DNA from: Ceratothoa steindachneri
Taxonomy: Eukaryota; Arthropoda; Malacostraca; Isopoda; Cymothoidae
Length of the DNA stretch: 64,000 nucleotides
Assembly: GCA_963969495.1 (NCBI GenBank)
Contig: OZ018333.1
Span: 15,407,239 to 15,471,238 of the forward strand
Reading direction: 5' to 3'
Both the position numbers and the translations under genes were made by a program. Position 1 is the stretch's first letter; every line of letters starts with the position of its first letter. Below are positions 1 to 11,694 of the stretch, in pieces. The notes under the pieces were generated by a model, which made no database searches, was not told where the DNA came from, and saw nothing but the letters and a program-made list of their open reading frames with translations.

Positions 1-1009
1 ACCGTGCCAGTGTATATGGATGGCTCTAAGTCCAAAGAGGGGGTCGGCTTCCACGCTGTATCCCCTCTGTTTGAAGCCAGGCGCTGCATCTGTCTTAACG
101 GCTGAGTTGGTAGCAATACACTACTCGGTACGGGAGATTATGCGACGTGCCCGGTTCAGAGACCGGATTGTGATCTATAGCGACTCACAAAGCGCCCTGC
201 ATGCTATCGGGGCATTGGAATCTCTGCATACCCTGGTTCGCAATATCCGTGATGCTACGGTTTTGGCGAGCCGGGCGGATGTCAAGATTATTTTCTGCTA
301 GGTTTCTGGACATGTAGGAATTGCAGGGAATCAGGGCGCCAAAAAGAGTTCACGAGGACTCTGCGACCTGACCAGTGTTTCACTCTTCCTCACACTGACT
401 ACATGCCAGGTATACGGCAGCTCTTCGGACTGCTTGGCAAAGAAGATGGGTGATGGTCGGAGGGAACTTAAAGTTGCGTGTTATTGCGCCGCGACTGTTC
501 CCATGCACCTATCTCCCAATTCCGCGACAGCTTCAGGTCGTTTTCTGTCGTCTTCAAATCAGACACACTCGTGTGACGCATTGCTATTTGATTGAGCACT
601 CGCCTGCGCCCTATTGTGACGACTGCGTCGTCCCACAGACTATTCAGCACATTCTTGTTGAATGTCCCATTCTGGTTGATCTTTGCACACGATATCTGTC
701 CCAGTACTGGGATGGGCGGGGTTGCTACTGCCTGTCCCTTGTACTCAGGATGGATTTGTGCACACTGACCTGTGGACTTTTAGACTTTTTGGAGGAGGCC
801 GGCCTTCTCCCTATTATTTAAAATGATAATATTTCTTCAATTTGTTTGTTTCTCTTATGCTTTTTGTTTGCTTTTTTTGTTTTTCCTTTTTATTGTTTTG
901 TTTTTTAATCTGGCTTTTAATGTAGCCTAGATTTAGGCTGGCTTGAATGCGGCAACTTATGCCCTAGAAGGCAGTCACCAGATGACATATATATATATAT
1001 ATATATATA
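1..1009 (+). mobile_element. I-like LINE family A, copy A1: RNase H end, C-terminal motif and 3' UTR
   Basis: This is the 3' part of a non-LTR retrotransposon; the element starts before the window. The first 300 bases encode RNase H, with YSDSQSAL near 180 and the acidic AEL motif near 105. A stop at 299-301 and frameshifts follow, and the C-terminal Cys/His motif (YCDDCVVPQTIQHILVECP, about 610-670) lies in another frame. The 3' UTR contains the family hairpin AGCCTA/TAGGCT near 925 and ends with CAGTCACCAGATGACATA running into (TA)n at about 986-1009. The (TA)n tail is shared with copy A4, so the two belong to one subfamily. Not functional. Confidence 0.9.
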
Positions 1010-1430
1010 TAAAAATTGTACAGTCTGTACTTTGTTTAGTTGTGTTTTGGAAATAGCATGTGCCCAAGCAGAGCTGGCATAGTCAATAACTGAATGTATG
1101 TGCTGTTTGTAGACTAGGGCCAACATTTTCTTATTTTGACAAAATGTTGTTCCCGTTAGGTCTTTGAGTGCATTGAGTCTAGGTCTGCATCTGGTGACTA
1201 TCTTTTATGTGTGGTCCAAATGACATGGAAGTGTTGTAAGTTACTCCGAGTTTACCATAGAGTTGTAGTATGTATGCAATGGGCCAGAAGTTGTCTGGTA
1301 TCCAGGTATGACAAACCATATTAAAGAAATGCTTAGTAATTGCACCGTTTGTGCACAAAAATGAGTCAAGTGGTTTGAAAGTAGGTAGTGATATCTTTTA
1401 CTTCTAGAATAATATCTTTTGGTCATTGAT
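1010..1430 (-). pseudogene. Decayed LINE reverse transcriptase, thumb region
   Basis: On the minus strand, 917-1126 reads MLALVYKQHIHSVIDYASSA followed by a WAHA and KTQLNKVQTVQ stretch. This matches the usual end of a non-LTR reverse transcriptase (LLLxYKxxIRSVxxYAxxxWxP...LxxLQxxQN). Upstream on the same strand, after frame changes, LGVTYNTSMSFGPHIK is readable from about 1240 to 1200. The homology stops where the (TA)n tail of A1 begins, so A1 probably inserted here. The clade cannot be set from this piece. Confidence 0.6.
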
Positions 1431-4088
1431 TATTTTAGTAAGTACACTGAAATTGCCTTACTTTTATGACTTCCAATTGTGTCATAGATAATTTGGTCTT
1501 TATTTGTTAGACATAAAATTCCTAAATTTTCTTTTTTGATGGATGAACACAATATACTTCTTTGAAGTTTAAATAGTTTTCCAAGGATTATGGATTAAGA
1601 TACACCACCAGTAACCCTGCATATTCCCAGAGCGACAGTGAAGCAGAGTGAGCAGTTTGTACTTTTTAAAATATTTTAAAACCCACTCAGCTAAAAATGA
1701 TCTTTACCTAGCCTTGTTGGGTTACCATGCAACACTCCTTATGTACTTAGAGTTCTTTTGAATTGTTAATGACTAGGATTTTACTGTCAACTATCCTTTA
1801 AATACCTGAAAAACTTAATCCTAAGCTAATTGATGATGAAAAGCTTCGGGATAAAGAGATGTATGGTGAGCAGGAGAAAGATAATGCTGATACCCAAAGA
1901 TGAGTGAGAGATCATCCAGAATACTCCAAAAGGACAAGAAGTATATCAAGTAAAAAAGAGAAGATGCATGGTTGTGGGCAACACTGCGCTTAGAAGATAT
2001 CAGATAAAAGGGTCTTATTGATAAATATTTACAAACCCATAGACAATTGGTTATAATACCCCAAATTTACTACTCCCATTGAGGAAACCCCTGCAATGGT
2101 CCTTAATCAAGCAAGTAACAAGTAATTTAAGTGTGAGAAAAATCCACAGGGTCATATTTGATAATAATAAAATATCTCACCTTATTTACATTTAACTATA
2201 TTTAACATTCATTTCACTTGGCCTAAATACTGATGGTAAACAGAGAGAATAAAGGTTTATTTTCTCTTCATCAATATCTTAGTGCTCAGAGATTGGAGCA
2301 GGTGTTAGTATTACTCTGGACCTCATGTAGGAGCTTTGATTACTCTTCCAAACCATATGTCCTTCAGCAGGTTTGCAATTCATTCCTCCTCCCCCTTTTT
2401 CCTCACCTCATTTGCAGAACTTGTGCACATTATCAGCTTCAATGCCTTCAGCATGACTTACAGTTATATTTCTACCACCAGTCTCTTCACTTCATCTTTC
2501 TTTGCTGTTTTACACATCTTATTACTTTGTGGTATAATTTCTTATTCTTCTTTGGTGAAAATTATCTGGCAATAGTTGTGGGGTCTTGCCCTCAATGGTC
2601 ATTATGGTAAACTCTTGCAAAAGTTAATCAATAATAAGCTTTTACAAGATTTGGAAAGTGTTTTAGGGAGGAGATGTGGCAAGACAAGTTTGAATCAGAC
2701 TCAAATTTTCCTCTTTTTCCTTAGGGTTATTTGTAAAAATAAAAGGAAGCTTGCAAAATAATATATATACCAAGGTAAAAGACTGAGGTATATCAAACAT
2801 ATTTATACAGCAGAATCTTTTCAGACTATATAGAAATATCTACAAAAATTTTTAAGGCAAATTTGGATATAAACATGACTAATAAAAATATATTTGTTGA
2901 TGAAATATTGGAGAATAAAAAGGTGAGTTACTTGTGATTCTTCAGATATTTACTGTGTTTTTTAGACAGGCTGACTTATTTTGTAGTTAAGTTGCCTCTG
3001 GATAAGGTCCATTCCTTAGACTGGGAGCCTCAATGAACTCTGTCAACAGTATAGGATTCTCCCATAGATCCAGCTCTCCTTCATTTGTATTGGTTTTTCC
3101 TTTTTTCTCTTTTTCATTCTGACTACAAGGGGAGAAGTCTGTGTTGGTCAAGCCAATACAATATTTGGTTAGATTTAGTTTGGTAGTAACCACACAAGAA
3201 AGAGCCTTGCCATTTTGACTCATGTACATGATACAGCTTCTAAAATAAAAAAAATAATAAAATTCATGTATAATATGAAGGTTTCTTATGGATTGATATC
3301 TAATGCAATTGCATTAAAGAGGTGATGTGGACCCAGCGATTGGAGGCTCTGCTGTGTCATGTGTATGGGTAATGGTTGCCTGGTTATAGGGATGTGACAT
3401 TCCTAAAGGTATTTCTCTATATTATATTCTTTGAGGCTAGGGGATCTTTTTAGGAGGATGCTAATGGTCTTTCCTATAATGTTATATCTGTAGCTTTGAT
3501 TACATATGTTATGGATGAATTTTATTTTTTGGTCACAGGTCAAAATAGTGTTTTATAGACACTTTTTTGTTTTAGGTTCCAAGTAGTTTAATGGGGTGCA
3601 GAAAAAATGAGTAGGTTTTTTATTTCTCTTGTAGTGTGGTGTAATTGGGGGCTGTATATATAAGTCTGTGTGCCCAGACATTAGAGGTATTAATCAACTG
3701 AGGGATAAATTTATTGCTATAGAATGTGGTTCCTGTGAGTGCTTTGTGCATCTTCATTTTGGGTTTGATTTTTTGTCAATACGTTGTTAGGTTAGGAAGT
3801 TAGTTATGTACCCAGTTGTAGTAGATGGTCCCAGTAACCACCTGAACAAAGGTCTTCTCCGTCACTCGTGAGATCCTGCCAGATCGGAAGGAGGCTCAAG
3901 GAAATGTAGATACTTTTTTTTGTTTATTATGTATATTATATACATATATATCCATCACCCAATCCTATCTGTAAATATATACAATATATAATTTCTAACC
4001 ATACAATATATGAAAAATGCCCAAATAAAGCAAATATTGGAAAAAAAATATGAAACAATAATACAAATTCATGTACAACTAAAGTATA
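1431..4088. other. AT-rich stretch with no supported gene
   Basis: About 2.7 kb of AT-rich sequence. The open frames at 2233-2610 (+), 2576-2761 (+) and 2987-3229 (-) have no recognisable domain. The last of these is preceded on the minus strand by a T-rich tract and TAG, which looks like a splice acceptor near 3241, and it carries a charged peptide, so an exon is possible but not supported. The stretch is probably intron or intergenic sequence with old repeats. Confidence 0.5.
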
Positions 4089-4090
4089 TA

Positions 4091-4925
4091 CGAGGGGCGG
4101 TCAATAAGTTTTGCAATTTGGATATAAGGAAATGAGATATAAGGAAAAGTGTTCTATTATTTTTCAATATAACTACCCTCGACCTCAATGCACTTGCGCC
4201 ACTTGTCCCTGAGGCTTCGAATTCCCGACAACCAGAAATCTCCCGACTGCTGTTCAATCGCTAGGGGCCAGATCTGGACTGTAGGGGGGATGGTTGAGCT
4301 CCTCGAATCCGCACTCGCACAGGGTAGCTTGTGCAGCTCTGGCCTTGTGGACTTTGATGATGTTGAGGTCGATCATGGGGCATGAGATTTCTAGGGACCC
4401 AACGGGCAGAGACCTTGGTCATGGCCAAATTGTCATGGATGATGTTGATAACACTTCCATGTGATATTCCAAGTTCTTGGTCGATTTCTTCGACCTTCAC
4501 CCATCGATTTTCGATGATCATCCTCTCCACATTGTCCTCGTTGGTCACATCTGATGGGCATCCTGGATGGGGGTCATCTTTAAGGTTTTCACAACCATGG
4601 TGGAACTCCCTATTCCATCAAGCAATGGTTGCATAGGAAGGGGCGGTGTCGGAGTACACTGCAACCATGCGTTCATGGATCTCTTTTGCATTCTTGCCTT
4701 CCTTTGGTCAAAAGTTTGATCACTGCGTGGTGCTCAACCTTCTCCATTGTTGAAAAATTTGTGACTGACGATCTGCGATCAGCTACTGCTTCTTAAATAG
4801 ACGAGGCAGGAGCGTGCGGCTCCAAGTCCTGACTTGTCAAAACTTGTCCTAACACCCCCACAAACAGCCATTCCCCTTCCTCTGTTTTGCCCTACAGATT
4901 CACAAAACTTATTGACTGCCCCTCA
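4091..4925 (-). mobile_element. Mariner-like DNA transposon, internally deleted
   Basis: The terminal inverted repeats start CGAGGGGCGGTCAATAAGTT at 4091 and end with the complement of TGAGGGGCAGTCAATAAGTT at 4925. Both ends are flanked by TA (4089-4090 and 4926-4927), the standard Tc1/mariner target duplication. The element is 835 bp against about 1.3 kb for a complete mariner. The transposase on the minus strand is broken, so the copy could move only with transposase supplied from elsewhere. Confidence 0.9.
4157..4747 (-). pseudogene. Mariner transposase remnant
   Basis: The start codon is at 4747-4745 and the protein opens MEKVEHHAVIKLLTKGRQ, typical of mariner. Frameshifts and one in-frame stop follow. 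The helix-turn-helix segment is readable at 4548-4390 (VEEIDQELGISHGSVINIIH, then ARWVPRNL). The middle of the catalytic domain is deleted. The third catalytic Asp survives in HPPYSPDLAPSD near 4290, the mariner DD34D signature. A second small deletion joins this to the C-terminus, which ends KCIEVEGSYIEK and a stop at 4159-4157. Not functional. Confidence 0.88.
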
Positions 4926-4958
4926 TATCTACTGGTAATAAATTCCAAGTATATATAT

Positions 4959-4963
<5 letters not shown>

Positions 4964-5051
<88 letters not shown>
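4964..5051. repeat. (TA)n microsatellite
   Basis: About 88 bp of nearly pure TA dinucleotide lie 40 bp beyond the right end of the mariner element. The tract is self-complementary and probably unstable. No gene is associated. Confidence 0.97.
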
Positions 5052-5055
<4 letters not shown>

Positions 5056-6639
5056 ACAAGCCTTTCTATACAGCACCTTTTATGTATGCCTCCCCAATGG
5101 TGGTCGATCAGTCAGCATTAAAACCTTTAATCAAACATTTCTTTATTAATAGTCTTAAGTTGCCCCAGGGGTTTTTTTCTCTCTCTTGCTGAGTGTGGAG
5201 TAGGGGAAAAGGGTGCAGTCTTATGGTTACACCATACATCTATCCCCTCTCTCTTATAGGTAAATTCGTCATGAGGTCTTGTACATACACAAGAAGTTTG
5301 GGTTATCTTTTTGCTTTGCCAATAAACTTAAAGAGCCTATGGTTTTTTTATAAAAAATATATTGTTTCCTGTGTGAGCTTGAAGTTTATGAAGAGCAAGG
5401 AAAAGGCTAAGTAAGGTATGATTAATTTTATATAGTAGCTCCCTGAATAATTGTAAAGGTTCAACAAAGATAAAAAGGTTGAGAAACAGTGAGTATAGGT
5501 TTGTTTGTGGCTCTGTAGGGAAAATCAGGAGTTGTTACTGATTTTGAATAATCTTGTATGTGAATTTGCCTATCTGGTAACAATCAAATTTTGCATTTAC
5601 TTAAATTTTGTTCCTCATTATTAGAGTTAGCAAGTCTGCTGATTGTTTCTCACAATTTATTGATCTTTGTTTTGTGGATTATGTTGTGTGTTGCATTTTA
5701 ATGTGTTATTTTAGGGTCATGGTTGTCTTCGTTGGTTGTCCCTGGTTTTACTGAACTAGTCTAATTTCTATTCAGAAGATTGGGCTTTAGTTCCATCAAG
5801 GAACCCTGAACATGATACACAATTCCTTTTAAGTTATGTTTCTCACACCCACTCTTTTCCCATCTCCACTTTGAGTAGCTCCCAAACCAAACCCACCATC
5901 CATTTTATCCAATTACCTAGTCCAACCTGGCCCTCCTGACTTCTTGATGTATTGCAAGTCATTTTCACTATGTCCCCCTCAGTGTCTGAAAATATATTCT
6001 TCAATCACTTCATCTTTGTTCCAATAAATAATAACAAATAATACTCAATCAACTTCTAGTATGATAAGATAGTGACATGTTGAGTGTTATATATTTTTAC
6101 TTTCTGGTGCAAAATAGCCTCTGAAATTTTTTATTCCTGCTTAAATCTATGGTGCTTGTAAGGCACTAGCCAAACGGCTTACATCAGCTTTCATTCTGAA
6201 AAATATATTAAAAATTAGAACACTTACAAGAAAGAAAAACTAAGAGTTCAATTTCTGCGATAGTAGATTACTATTGAATTATGTAAATAATGAAGTATAC
6301 TAGAAGATTGTTAGTTAGGAGACTTTTAAATCTGCAAGGAACTTCCATAGAAAGAAGTAGAAAGAATTGTACAAAGAACAATATGGTTTAAGAAGTAAAT
6401 ATTGTATCTTAAAGGATGCAATAAACCTTTTGATGTGAAAATGTCATGCTGAGCTGGGGTCTGTATTAGATGAGATATATGAGAGAGAAAAAGTATGGTT
6501 TCATAATTATCATTATCTACATTTTATTTATATTTTATGATATTAGTACATACCATTGCAATTCCTCTATAAATAGCTTTAGATTTTTAAAAAGATTTTA
6601 TGGGGCAAAATATTTTTTTCTATTTTGATGATAGTTGTG
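5052..6639. other. AT-rich stretch with no supported gene
   Basis: About 1.6 kb of AT-rich sequence upstream of the first zinc-finger-gene exon. I see no coding domain, terminal repeats or tandem array. The small open frame at 5193-5414 has no recognisable features. Any 5' exons and promoter of the downstream gene could lie here or further upstream, but I cannot identify them. Confidence 0.5.
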
Positions 6640-6832
6640 GAGAAAGCAATAAAATAAGATTTTGAAGATCCAATTATATGGATGTTGAAATGATGTGACT
6701 TAAAATATTAAATTATACTTCATTATTCATTTAGTTACATGTAATAATTTTGTTACATTCTCAGTACTTATAATTAATCATTATAATTGAGTAAAGTTTT
6801 AAATATCTAAAGTGCCTTTAAATTTATTTAAG

Positions 6833-6976
6833 GATGATTGCAAAGTAATCCCAGCTCAGAAGATCAAAGAAGAATTTTTTGAATCGTATGATGCAACAGA
6901 GACAGGATTTATTAGTCATGAACAAGCAGTTGATGATTATGATGAAATAATATCACAAGATTGGTCAATAAAAGAG
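6833..6976 (+). CDS. Upstream coding exon (acidic) of zinc-finger gene
   Basis: A 144 bp, 48-codon exon open in phase 0. It follows a T-rich tract and acceptor AG at 6831-6832 and ends AAAGAG before donor GTAATA at 6977. The peptide is acidic and hydrophilic (starts DDCKVIPAQKIKEEFFESYD, ends IISQDWSIKE) with no known domain. It is phase-compatible with exon 7319-7480 and with the zinc-finger exon at 31799. Its assignment to that gene is inferred from strand, phase and the absence of any other host gene. A decayed copy sits at 13133-13192. Confidence 0.6.
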
Positions 6977-7091
6977 GTAATAATATCAATTCTTTTTTTC
7001 ATTGCATTGTTATTAATCATCAAGTATAAATAGCGGCTCTATTTGAATGTACATGGGATTGCTCCATTCAGTTTCTGGGTATCAAATATAT

Positions 7092-7203
7092 TTTGACTCC
7101 GGGGACGGTCAAGGCCACTGCCAGTTCGGTAGGCCACAAAGCCACGATAGGTACATCTGGTCCCGGTGCTTTCCCAGGTAGGGAGTCCCTGATTAAGTGC
7201 TTG
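7092..7203 (+). mobile_element. Short fragment resembling family A ORF1
   Basis: This GC-rich patch in an AT-rich intron reads TIGTSGPGAFPGRESL in one frame. Family A ORF1 has KIGTSAPSAPPVAEPL at the corresponding place (about 23362-23410), and the DNA aligns over roughly 80 bases. It looks like an old scrap of an I-like LINE between the two exons. The match is short, so this call is tentative. Confidence 0.4.
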
Positions 7204-7318
7204 GAATGTAAGAATTTAATGTATCTTTCTCAGGTAGTTCTTTTGGTCCAAATTAATCAATTAAATCCCAGTTAATCAAATATTCTACATGATCTTACAT
7301 AGGAATATTTTTATTTAG

Positions 7319-7480
7319 AAAATGTTTGGAGAAATTTTAATGAAAGAAGAGATTAAGGAAGAAGATCTGGAGGATGAAAGTTCTCTCCCTGATCAAGAGA
7401 AAGAGAAACTCTATTCCAAAGAGGAAAATTCAGCAAATGCCACTTCTGACCCAGTTGTACAAAACTGCCTTCAAGAAAAG
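7319..7480 (+). CDS. Second upstream coding exon (acidic) of zinc-finger gene, copy 1
   Basis: A 162 bp, 54-codon exon, phase 0 at both ends. Acceptor TATTTAG ends at 7318 and donor GTAAAT starts at 7481. The peptide begins KMFGEILMKEEIKEEDLEDE and ends NCLQEK; it is rich in Glu, Asp and Lys and has no known fold. The internal ATG at 7322 could serve as a start if the gene has an alternative first exon here. A second copy at 20474-20635 has the same length, phase and splice sites, which argues that this is a genuine selected exon. Confidence 0.7.
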
Positions 7481-7499
7481 GTAAATTTTCCCATTTTAA

Positions 7500-8049
7500 T
7501 TTGTAGTACCAAGTTTAATAATAAATTTTGATGCAATGAACAGAAATGTGGGGTAAATTTTATGACACTTGCCAAGGACAATAATATAAAATGGTAAATT
7601 ATATCATGTTATCTATTTTCAACTTAGAGAATAATAGTGCACAGTCAGGACCGTAATAATCAGCGAAAAAAAACAGGGTTTTGGAGCCAGGGAATTTTAC
7701 TGAATGGGAGTCCCAGGCAGACCCAGTAACCTTGAAATCACGGATTCTTGTTCTGGCTCCAGGAGATATTTTAATACATATTGGCCATATTGTATTTATT
7801 CCGTAATTTGTAGACTTTGGTTCCAATTCTTTTATGCTAACTAGATTTACATAGTTTACCTGTATAGCTATAGATAGGCCCTTATTTAATTAGATTAAAT
7901 TACTAACTACCCTACGCATCTAGGTAACTAACTAAATATTGCCTAATAAGATTGGGTCTTCTGAATTGTTTTAATCTTTTAGCCACTTATCTGTATTGCT
8001 AACTTTCATTTTTTTATTTTCAGATCTTTGTAATTTGTAATATGTATTG
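7500..8049. other. Intron-like sequence, no gene
   Basis: AT-rich sequence after the donor of exon 2. The first 190 bases belong to the segmental duplication. The rest shows no coding potential. The minus-strand frame 7599-7826 has no recognisable domain. Confidence 0.5.
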
Positions 8050-8770
8050 ATTCTTTAATTGTAGACTACATGTGAAGTCTGCCAGAAATGAAATTATCAG
8101 AGAATGTATGTGCCCCACTAGTATTAAAGTTAAGTGTGAATGTACCTTTTGAAATTGTAACGATTGATTGTGTATATCTTCTGACCCTGATGAGATGGTA
8201 TATAGGAATAGTGGTGAGGGTGGATTATAAGATTAAATTTGGGTATGTCACACCTGTGATGAATAAATTATATTTGAGTGTTGCTCTAGAGTATTGAGTG
8301 AGAGACTATTGCCCATGTGCATATATGTTTAAGTGTGCATGATGTTGAGTGAAAATGTACATGAGTTTGTAGGGCCTGGTTTTGAGGAGATGTTGAGGGA
8401 ATGGGGAATTGATCGTGTGTGAACAATGCCATATGTATCTATCAGGAATGGTTTGGCTAAAAGAACTATAAGAACCTCAAGCGAGATGTTATGATTAATG
8501 GTGAAAGATTGGAGAGAATGGAATGAATGTTTAGGAAGAGTACTTTGGTTGTAAAATGTGACAATGCAATATGTGATTGAAATGTCACCATGTAGATATT
8601 TGATAAATTTTGAGAGAATGGTTTGGCCACACATGGAACTTAGTGAAAGTGATTGTGAGTTATATAGAAAAGAGAATGAAAGATTTGAAAGTTCCTTTGG
8701 GGATAAAGTGCTGAAAGTGATTGAAATAAAAGGCAGACTGAATGTGAATATATTGAATTTGGAATTTATC
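8050..8770 (+). pseudogene. LTR-retrotransposon integrase remnant
   Basis: After a zinc-binding-like CEVCQK near 8070, the + strand reads VPFEIVTIDCVYL (about 8145), then after stops and frame changes HEFVGPGFEEMLREWGIDRV, TMPYVSIRNGLAKRTIRTSS and MVKDWREWNECLGRVLW (about 8350-8560). This is the layout of a retroviral or Ty3/gypsy integrase core: D in the first strand, then the PYxxxxNGLxER region. At least five disruptions make it dead. No protease, reverse transcriptase or LTRs were recognised nearby. Confidence 0.6.
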
Positions 8771-9489
8771 CCCTTCACTATGATGATGAAACTGCTTTCA
8801 TCATGCCTACTGTCATGCATGTCTCCAATGATGAAAGGGTTAGTGTCATGAAATAAATGATTGTTTTTTTGTTCTGTAATTTTGCTGGAGTACGCAATGA
8901 ACATTCCTGAGCATTACTCGAAGTGTCTGTCTTATAATGACGTCATTCTCAACTGACCAATAAAGACACTTTGTGGGCTGGGTTTGTTTATCCCCTCAAG
9001 GTGAAACCATCTTCTATGCCAGTTGGAAATTACTCATGATTAATTGCATAATATATATAGCATAAACTTTTAATTTTATTGTATATTTTGACGATATCTT
9101 CAAGCGATAGTGATAATTATGAAGATAGTGACTTCAAACCCATGCAGAGTATTGGTTTTCCTGATTCACCAGGCCTATGCTCAGTTGAACATTTCAAATA
9201 TTTCATAGTAGGCCTACTAAATAAACATTGCATTTAGGTGAGTAAGCAATAGGTCATTTTTTTATTTAATTATTTGAAAGATATTCTCAATATGAACAAA
9301 CATCATAAGAATAGGCAAAATTTAAACATAATGTGAATAATGCAATAAATACAAAATTTAAATTTAAATAAAATGTATATAGCACTGTATGCATGTGCCA
9401 CAGACTCCTGCGGAAGGGGTTAAAAGCTCTTTTGTTGTGAGAAAGATTTGATCAAATGGAATAATTTATGTGATAGTGCATGAAAGACA
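8771..9489. other. No gene; short Ser/Asp-rich open stretch
   Basis: Mostly AT-rich. At about 9090-9238 a 49-codon open stretch reads TISSSDSDNYEDSDFKPMQS and ends in a stop. Such acidic serine runs occur at the N-terminus of piggyBac-type transposases, but nothing else supports that family here. Confidence 0.35.
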
Positions 9490-10839
9490 GGATAATAATA
9501 ATAATTCCTTTATTTCCAATATTTGCATTGGGTATTCAACAAAAATAATCATTAATATACAATTACATTAGGTTTAAATTTATAGCTAAAATAGTGTTAC
9601 AGAAACGATATATAGTAGAGTCTAAAACTGCAATAAATAACATCAATATAGAAAGTAAAAATATATTATTATCACGAATTACAAAGATTCCATTAATTTA
9701 CCCACAATAGATTTTAAACTTGTAGGTCGATAATTGGTCTGAAGTTCTCTATTTCCCTTCTTAAAAATAAGATTTAGATTCCTTAGCCTAAAATCTAATG
9801 CCGCGACATCTTCTAAACATTAAAGAATTTTGTTAGTGGTCGCACTAGCAAATTTTAAATTTCTTTTAAATGCACTGACTAGATTTAATCAGGACCTGGT
9901 GATTTACTGGAGTTTAACTTACTGATATAAAAATCTATTTCGGCTTTGAAGAATTCAATATAGCTTAAAAAATTATGCTCATTAGAGTTTATTAATGGTT
10001 TGTTCATTGTATATTAAGCTCACCTTCCCTTATAAATATCAATGCAAAAAAGTAAATATATTCGCCATCTTTTCTGTATCTAAAACTGTTACTTTCATTT
10101 TGGATAGGTCTTATTGTTTCCTTTATTTGGTTTTTATTGGATACCTAATCAAAAAACTTCTTAAGGTTATACTTACTTTATTTGGCAAGTTTAATTTCAT
10201 ATTTTCTTTTAATGCTTCATATTTCCCTCTGGCATTCCCTTCGGCTGGCTAAGTAAATTAGATTATTTTCTTCCCATGAGTTATGCTTGTATGCACAGTT
10301 CCTATCCTTCAAATTGACTTTAATATCATGGTTCCACCATTTTAGTTTACTTGAGGTATTTTATTTGTTTTTTCTTGAAATGAATTGCTCATCTAATTCT
10401 CCTAAATGCTCAATGAAAAAGGACCAGGAGACTGATTAGCATTTCCAAATATTGAGTCCCACTTGATATCTCTAAACTTGGGGATGAAGCCATTAAAGTC
10501 TGCACATTTTAAATTTGGAACTTTAATATTATTTTCCTTGTTATGATTTATATTAATATTGAACTATTGATTTTTGATCGCTCCACCTATACCTTCTCTA
10601 ATACTTATACCTAAGATAAGATTAACATTGTTTGTTAGAATTATGTCAAGGATATTTTCCCCTTGGGTTGGTTCATTGACTAATTGTGTTAAATAAAGGG
10701 TCTTTCAACAAGGACGCTCAAGCTTTGTCAGGTGATAGTGTCCATGTTGTTAAAGTGACATCTGGCAACCTCACTGTGAACTGTTCAATAGTACTTGGAA
10801 AGTCATGATAGAAGGATATAGCATTTAACAGCGTTTGCA

Positions 10840-11694
10840 AATCATCAAATGTTTGACAAACGTTCCGTGCTATATGTGATTTCTATCCTCTTCAGCGATG
10901 AGGCCCTTTTTGGATGAATAGATTTGTGAACAAGCAAAATTGTCTGATTTTTGGACGAAAACAATCCATATGAGATACACCAGCACCTATTGCATCCCAA
11001 CAAAGTCACTGTTTGGTGCGTACTCAGGACGAGTGCATGCACACTGACTGGTGGACTTGTTGACTTTTGGAGGGAGGCCGGCCTTCTTCCTATTATTTAA
11101 GCAGGGTCTTTTTTTTTTGCCTTTGTTTTTTTTCCTTATAGGTGGCACGCTCCTGCGCCGGGGGGACCTCCCACCGACACAGGAGCTTGCTTACTGCTCG
11201 CTTCCTTTTCCCATTTTCAGGGGGGAGGGGTTGTTTTTTATCTTTTTTAATTTTATTTTAAAATAGCCTAGTACTAGGCAAGTTTTTAATTTGGCGACTA
11301 ATGCCCAAGTAGGCAGTCACCAGATGAGCTCTTTAAAAAAACAAAACAAAAAACCCCCCACTATTTGATGCAGATTTTCGTCTAACGGAATCATCGGTCC
11401 GTATTTTTTTGAGAACGAAGATGGGATTGCCATAACCGTCAACGGCGAGACCTACAAATCGATGATAAGCAACTTCTTGTGGCTTGAACTGGATTATATG
11501 CACCACACTGCACACGCTGCAAGACATTTTACACCAGCGATTTCAGGGCAGGGTCATCTCGCGCGGCGGCAATGTCAACTGGCCACTGAGATCATGTGAT
11601 TTAACCCCATTAGACTACTTTCTTTGGGGCTACCTTAAATTGCAGGTCTATGCAAATAATCCGCAAATAGTTGATGTCTTCAAAGCAACATAAC
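10840..11694 (+). pseudogene. Tc1/mariner-type transposase remnant
   Basis: Before the insert, pieces corresponding to FSDEALF, FVNKQN and HPNKVTVW are readable with frameshifts (about 10890-11015). After the insert come NGIIGPYFFENEDGIAITVN and MISNFLWLELD (about 11385-11480), then RVISRGGNVNWPLRSCDLTP followed by LDYFLWGYLK (to about 11640), which carries the third acidic position. The segment that should hold the second catalytic Asp is deleted between LELD and the HTAHAA stretch. Not functional. Confidence 0.8.
11021..11358 (+). mobile_element. I-like LINE family A, copy A2: 5'-truncated 3' end
   Basis: This copy starts inside the last codons of ORF2 (the GLVDFWREAGLLP-like C-terminus at about 11045-11098), then has the 3' UTR, the hairpin TAGCCTAGTACTAGGC near 11263, and the shared end GGCAGTCACCAGATGAGCTC followed by an A-rich tail. 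It splits the Tc1/mariner transposase after its TVWC codons. Only about 1/20 of the full element is present, normal for 5' truncation. Confidence 0.92.

Larger units (their letters stand above)
6640..7690 (+). repeat. Segmental duplication, copy 1, holding two upstream exons
   Basis: Intron and exon sequence here recurs at 12890-13192 and about 20340-20840. The match includes the intron upstream of 6833 (GATAGTTGTGGAGA, then AATTAATCATTATAATTGAG), both exons, and the intron after exon 2 (TTTTATGACACTTGCCAAGG). In this copy the two exons are 342 bp apart; in copy 2 they are separated by over 7 kb because retrotransposons entered. The homology fades near 7690. Confidence 0.88.

Noticed and set aside
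2233..2610. A 125-codon + frame rich in Phe, Leu and Ser
   Set aside because: AT-rich low-complexity codons, no domain, overlapping frames equally open, no splice context.
8329..8904. A 191-codon minus-strand frame
   Set aside because: It overlaps the integrase relic on the other strand, which shows real motifs. The minus frame shows none.
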